Origin: Schistosoma mansoni
Lineage: Eukaryota; Platyhelminthes; Trematoda; Strigeidida; Schistosomatidae
Direction: 5' to 3'
DNA length: 64,000 nt
Assembly: GCF_000237925.1 (NCBI RefSeq)
Contig: NC_031496.1
Coordinates: 907,396 to 971,395 of the forward strand
The notes below the pieces were generated by a model that was not told the DNA's origin, made no database searches, and worked only from the letters and a program-made list of their open reading frames with translations. Position 1 is the first letter of the stretch. Each line of letters starts with the position of its first letter. Positions 63,000 through 64,000 of this stretch are shown here, piece after piece. The position numbers were made by a program, and so were the translations under genes.

Positions 63000-63745
63000 T
63001 TGGGCGAATATACCTTTTTAAGATCAACACCTTACAGAAACTATACTTAGGAATGTCAATTTAGGCACTTGTCCTAGGATCCGATATTTCCTGCCTGATC
63101 AGTTCAATTTCCTGTTGAGCTTCCCAAATTAGAGGATATCAGGGAACAATTGTTGCAGTTTAAACATCTCAATTTAAATTTCATGATGACTATGTTCGAC
63201 CAAGGATGCAAAACCATTTGTTTTTCTGAAAAACTGTTCTATCATTTATGAAAATGTACGGTGTTTAGAGTGCTGCAGGCAGATCGGTTGTTTGGGACTA
63301 TTTAGAGGAGGCCTTTAGGTACTTTTGTAATGTATTACGTGTTTTCGAGCCATACAGATACACCACGATCATGTGTTCGGAATCGCGGCTCCACAGGTCT
63401 TTGTGTGTATCCAGGTATTGTAATTCTAAGAGCAAGTAAAGAACTTTTAAAGTTTATACTTAAGCCGATTGTGTAGAGTCAGCATACGTACTAGGTAACA
63501 CACGGACATTCATCCAAGTATTCCTTGGTATACATACAGGTTTACCTACAAATATACGTCACATGCACACCGGAAACGCTGATTTTAACACATGCATCCC
63601 CATAGCACACATACAGTTATATTTACCTACTTGGGAGAGTAGATGTTTGCCGCTCCCATCGAAACGTATTTGATACATTAGACTGTCCCTTATATATTGC
63701 TGCATATAATTCAGCCCATGACTACCACCTAGTTACCTCCCGACA
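63000..63745. other. No recognised feature
   Basis: Mixed sequence without open frames of note or similarity to the other repeats here. Confidence 0.45.
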
Positions 63746-63750
63746 CACAG

Positions 63751-64000
63751 ATAAACTCCACCTAGGGGAGTTGGAAAACCCTCATTCCAAACCAATGGTG
63801 CACATGGGCTCCAGTATCCTGAGGGAACGAATGGCGTATGAACCAATTGTTGGTCACCGGCTACCATGGAACTGCATCTCCTCACGATGCTCCACTGCCT
63901 TGTGGGTTAGACCTCTAGGTCAAAGGCTCGGAGTGTGGCCCCCTAAGAAAACTACCTGCTTCGGTTTGGGCACTCGGCCAGTATCACAGCCCTCACGAAA
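63751..64000 (+). repeat. Family T retroposon, runs off the window
   Basis: ctccacctaggggagttgga through tcggtttgggcactcggcca to the window end. 5'-truncated, well conserved. Confidence 0.8.

Overview
The window looks like nuclear DNA of a blood fluke (genus Schistosoma). Three things point there. It is packed with tRNA-headed repeats that carry hammerhead ribozymes of the SM-alpha type. It holds many truncated RTE-clade (SR2-like) LINE copies ending in (TAAG)n. Its host genes carry 33-35 nt micro-introns at their 5' ends next to much larger 3' introns. The species cannot be fixed from the sequence alone.

Four host genes can be modelled, all with consistent splice phases. (1) The 3' part of a TPR-repeat gene on + (exons 1249-1562, 5131-5522, 11115-11266). 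(2) A complete two-exon G-protein alpha-i gene on - (exons 32902-32299 and 14872-14412, 354 aa) with a 17.4 kb intron full of repeats. (3) Ribosomal protein S11 on + (33242-33750, three exons), head-to-head with G-alpha-i across 338 bp. Its predicted protein lacks about 13 conserved residues. (4) A complete seven-exon ATG14/Barkor autophagy gene on - (44417-39598, 474 aa).

Region by region: 1-14.4 kb is TPR-gene introns and intergenic DNA filled with hammerhead repeats (named H1, H2, H3 here), a (TAAA)n-tailed retroposon (family T) and RTE LINE pieces. 14.4-32.9 kb is the G-alpha-i gene with its intron, including a 200-N assembly gap. 33.2-44.4 kb is the gene-rich part. 45.7-51.05 kb is a Ty3/gypsy LTR retrotransposon with identical 326-bp LTRs and a 4-bp target duplication, so it inserted very recently; a diverged solo LTR lies 0.8 kb beyond it. 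54-59 kb holds a CR1/Jockey-like LINE, two opposed RTE fragments and a piece of gypsy pol. 59-61.8 kb is an older broken gypsy-like element with LTR copies. 62.2-63 kb looks like a Penelope-type GIY-YIG relic. The window ends inside a family T copy.

The most interesting content is the ribozyme repeat system: three different tRNA-like heads joined to hammerhead motifs, all with a short palindromic stem III, occurring as inverted pairs, tandem units and single copies. Also notable is family T, which shares its 3' end with a LINE present in the window and so may be a non-autonomous passenger of that LINE.
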